NCBI GenBank assembly: GCA_948497845.1
Contig: CAOOMX010000055.1
Span: 1 to 6,349, forward strand
Origin: an uncultured Bacilli bacterium
GTDB taxonomy: Bacteria > Bacillota_I > Bacilli_A > RF39 > UBA660
Length of the DNA: 6,349 nucleotides
Direction: 5' to 3'
The notes under the pieces were generated by a model, which saw nothing but the letters and a program-made list of their open reading frames with translations, had not been told where the DNA came from and searched no databases. Of this stretch, positions 4,722 through 6,349 are shown piece by piece. Numbering within the stretch: position 1 is the stretch's first letter; every line of letters starts with the position of its first letter. The translations under genes and the position numbers were made by a program.

Positions 4722-5651
4722 ATGAAAGAAATGATTAAATATTACTATAATATTGAAGTTGAAGAAATAGAAGAGTTAGATGGAAGATATCATTTTACAT
4801 TTCTCCAAAAAGATTACTTTTTTGTATATTATAATCGTTTACCAGAAGAATTAGAAGATATTATTAATGTAAGTAGAAACATGAAAGAAAAGAATATTGA
4901 TTGCCATGATATTTTATTAAACAAAGATGGGCAAGTTCTAACGAAAGTAGGAGAATACCATTATATATTGTTAGCTGTTACAAATTTAAAGGAAGAATAT
5001 GGCATCATAGAAATGACAGATATGAGTAAAAGATTAGTTTTAAATGATACATCAGGTAACCTTTATCGAAACAACTGGAGTAAATTATGGAGTGATAAAG
5101 TAGATTATTTTGAATATCAAATAAGAGAGCTAGGGTTAAAAAAGACTTCCTTAACGGATACTTTTAGTTATTATATAGGTTTAGCAGAAAATGCAATAAG
5201 TTATGTAACAAATACCAATAAAAGACTACAAAGAACGACCTTAGATAGAATTGTTTTATCACATCGAAGAGTATTTTATCCTAATCTAAAATTAAATTAT
5301 CTAAATCCCTTATCCTTTGTTTTTGACTTAGAAGTAAGGGATCCAGCAGAATATATAAAGGCCTTATTTTTTAGTGAAGATAATGAATTTGTTGAATTAG
5401 AATTAGACAGTTTTTTAAAAACAACTAGATTATCTGCTTATGGGTATCAAATGTTTTATGCAAGACTTTTATATCCCTCATATTATTTTGATGTATATGA
5501 GCGCATTATGAATAAAGATGCTAGTGAAGAAGAATTAGTTAATATTGTTAAAAAAGCTAGTGCATATGAATTATTTTTAAAAAAAGCCTACTATAATATT
5601 ATACAGTATGCTTCCATAGAAAAAATTGATTGGCTTATATCTGAACATTAA
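4722..5651 (+). CDS. yutH: YutH-like spore coat-associated protein (CotS/kinase-like fold)
   Basis: This 309-residue cytoplasmic-type protein resembles YutH of endospore formers, a CotS-related family with a degenerate aminoglycoside-phosphotransferase/kinase-like fold. The N-terminal lobe (about 1-100) is strand-rich, with YHYILLAVTN in the hinge region. LWSDKVDYFEYQIRELG (about 122-138) and an LSHRR motif (179-183) stand where a kinase catalytic loop would have HGD. FDLEVRDPAEYIKALFF (about 201-217) and GYQMFYARLLYPSYYFDVYE (241-260) match the YutH C-terminal blocks as I remember them. Loss of the catalytic Asp suggests a pseudokinase or structural role. The ATG at 4722 is preceded by a sporulation-type promoter and no ribosome site; a second ATG three codons on is an alternative start. 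The last 17 bp overlap the end of yutI on the other strand. Confidence 0.75.
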   Translation: MKEMIKYYYNIEVEEIEELDGRYHFTFLQKDYFFVYYNRLPEELEDIINVSRNMKEKNIDCHDILLNKDGQVLTKVGEYHYILLAVTNLKEEYGIIEMTDMSKRLVLNDTSGNLYRNNWSKLWSDKVDYFEYQIRELGLKKTSLTDTFSYYIGLAENAISYVTNTNKRLQRTTLDRIVLSHRRVFYPNLKLNYLNPLSFVFDLEVRDPAEYIKALFFSEDNEFVELELDSFLKTTRLSAYGYQMFYARLLYPSYYFDVYERIMNKDASEEELVNIVKKASAYELFLKKAYYNIIQYASIEKIDWLISEH

Positions 5652-5859
5652 TAACGCCTTCTATTTCAGGAATTTCATTTTTAAAAAATCCTAAAAGGCC
5701 ATCATTTAAAGTAGAATCCTGCATTCCACAAGCAGCACAAGCACCAAACATTTTTATATAGACATAACCATCTTCATATTTTACAAACTCTATATCTCCG
5801 CCATCTATGTTAATAAAGGGACGAATTTGTTCAATTAAATCCTTTATTTTTTCTTCCAT
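5635..5859 (-). CDS. yutI: NifU family (Nfu-type) iron-sulfur scaffold protein, YutI-like
   Basis: This 74-residue protein is essentially a bare NifU C-terminal domain. EEKIKDLIEQIRPFINIDGGD (residues 2-22) matches the family RPfL..DGGD block, GYVYIKMFGACAACG (31-45) holds the CxxC at Cys41 and Cys44 that binds Fe-S clusters, and EIPEIEGVINVQI ends the fold. Such proteins assemble or carry clusters to apoproteins in the cytoplasm. The usual GACgsCPSS is GACAACGMQDS here, keeping the cysteines but changing the following residues. I chose ATG at 5859 because GGTGAT lies 4 nt upstream. A TTG 12 bp earlier extends the frame (78 residues) but would put that ribosome site inside the gene. It is convergent with and overlaps yutH by 17 bp, and is divergent from the S1-domain gene. 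Confidence 0.9.
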   Translation of the reverse strand: MEEKIKDLIEQIRPFINIDGGDIEFVKYEDGYVYIKMFGACAACGMQDSTLNDGLLGFFKNEIPEIEGVINVQI

Positions 5860-5876
5860 GTATATCACCAATTATT

Positions 5877-5905
5877 ATTATAAGAACAATTAATTGTGAA
5901 GTAAA
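5877..5905 (-). promoter_or_regulatory. Sigma-A promoter of yutI
   Basis: On the minus strand TTTACT (5905-5900, 4 of 6), a 17-bp spacer and a perfect TATAAT (5882-5877) lie just upstream of the ATG at 5859. The leader would be short, about 10-15 nt, enough for the GGTGAT site. Confidence 0.65.
5886..5897. promoter_or_regulatory. 12-bp perfect palindrome between divergent promoters (candidate operator)
   Basis: ACAATTAATTGT is its own reverse complement. It lies in the spacer of the yutI promoter and covers most of the -35 box of the S1-gene promoter, so a bound protein could affect both. No known regulator is assigned. Confidence 0.4.
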
Positions 5906-5922
5906 GAATATTTTGGTATAAT
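5894..5922 (+). promoter_or_regulatory. Sigma-A promoter with extended -10 for the S1-domain gene
   Basis: TTGTGA (5894-5899, 4 of 6), a 17-bp spacer and TATAAT (5917-5922) preceded by TGG form an extended -10 promoter. Its -35 abuts the yutI -35 (5900-5905) on the opposite strand, so the two promoters interlock. Confidence 0.75.
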
Positions 5923-5943
5923 TACCTTATTGAGGTGATTCTT

Positions 5944-6297
5944 TTGACAGAATACAAAACAGGAGACATTATCCAAGGCAGAGTTTCAGGTATAACAAAA
6001 TATGGTATATTTATCCATGTAGATTTAGCATATAATGGATTAATTCATATATCAGAAGTATCTAATGGGTATGTAAATAATATAGAAGACTTTGTAAAAA
6101 TGGGTGAAACTATTTATTGTGAAGTCCTTGAAGTAGATGAAAATACCTTGCATTTAAAATTATCTATTAAAAATATTAATTATAAACTTGATCCAGAACC
6201 AAATACTATTCCTGAAACAAGACTAGGTTTTTTGCCACTAAAAAATGCCTTACCTATATGGATAGAGGAAAAATTAAAAGAATATAAGAAAAAATAA
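5944..6297 (+). CDS. yugI: S1-domain RNA-binding protein, YugI/CvfD (general stress protein 13) type
   Basis: This 117-residue protein has one S1 RNA-binding domain at about residues 6-77: GDIIQGRVSGITKYGIFIHV, then GLIHISEVSNGYV and LHLKLSIKN, the usual S1 strand pattern. The linker and C-terminal block GFLPLKNALPIWIEEKLKEY match the B. subtilis YugI end (GF..LK..L..WIE, from memory), separating it from RpsA or Pnp fragments. YugI/CvfD proteins associate with ribosomes and act as post-transcriptional regulators. The frame can begin at GTG 5935, but that codon lies within the Shine-Dalgarno GAGGTGAT (5932-5939). TTG at 5944, 4 nt after it, is the likelier start and yields the family-like N-terminus (M)TEYKTGDIIQG. 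It is divergent from yutI and followed by a hairpin. Confidence 0.88.
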   Translation: MTEYKTGDIIQGRVSGITKYGIFIHVDLAYNGLIHISEVSNGYVNNIEDFVKMGETIYCEVLEVDENTLHLKLSIKNINYKLDPEPNTIPETRLGFLPLKNALPIWIEEKLKEYKKK

Positions 6298-6303
6298 AAT
6301 GTA

Positions 6304-6349
6304 ACCTATAAAGAGGACTTTCAAAAAAAGAGAGACCTACTTTATAGGT
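6304..6349. terminator. Hairpin after the S1-domain gene, cut by the window end
   Basis: ACCTATAAAG (6304-6313) pairs perfectly with CTTTATAGGT (6340-6349), enclosing a 26-nt loop in which AGG/CCT and CTTT/AAAG can form further short stems. It begins 7 nt after the stop. Any T-run would fall past the window end, so terminator is likely but unproven; a cis-acting leader of the next gene is the alternative. Confidence 0.55.

Noticed and set aside
5635..5871. TTG at 5871 as the yutI start
   Set aside because: It would bury the GGTGAT ribosome site within the coding sequence; ATG 5859 has that site 4 nt upstream and gives the usual domain start.

Overview
The window is AT-rich DNA from a low-GC, probably spore-forming Firmicute of the class Bacilli; an uncultured gut lineage is my best guess. 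The basis is family content: homologues of Bacillus subtilis YunB, YutD, YutH, YutI and YugI/CvfD, sigma-A promoters with extended -10 boxes, and U-tailed hairpin terminators. Tryptophan is written as TGG throughout and the minus-strand gene ends in TGA, so the standard bacterial code fits better than the Mollicutes code.

Layout. 1-837: the 3' end of a large Thr/Ser/Ala-rich surface-type gene. Its last ~180 bp form a GC-rich patch (about 53% GC against about 38% just upstream) with different codon habits and a frameshift, which looks like the hypervariable end of a diversity-generating-retroelement (DGR) target. 853-1584: yunB, a sporulation membrane protein. 1599-2477 (minus): an Rpn/PD-(D/E)XK transposase-nuclease family gene sharing a bidirectional terminator with yunB. 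2478-2715: an intergenic region with a strong promoter and tandem 11-bp repeats. 2716-3852: an unrecognised tail-anchored membrane protein followed by yutD in an apparent operon. 3893-4672: an unrecognised protein with a small globular head, a ~105-residue proline-rich region and a C-terminal helix, with its own promoter and terminator. 4722-5651: yutH, a spore-coat-associated kinase-fold protein. 5635-5859 (minus): a NifU C-terminal-domain protein (YutI type) overlapping the yutH end. 5944-6297: an S1-domain RNA-binding protein (YugI/CvfD type), divergent from yutI, with a palindrome between the two promoters. A hairpin closes the window.

How the genes relate. YunB, YutD, YutH and YutI homologues also sit in one region of the B. 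subtilis chromosome (from memory), so this looks like a rearranged relic of that neighbourhood, interrupted by the Rpn gene. The two sporulation genes, far apart here, share almost the same upstream sequence: an ATA box, then a CATACACT-like box exactly 19 bp on, then the ATG only 6 bp later with no ribosome binding site. This suggests sigma-E-type control and leaderless or near-leaderless translation. The best leads are the DGR-like hypervariable gene end, with no reverse transcriptase or template repeat in view, and the shared leaderless sporulation promoter.
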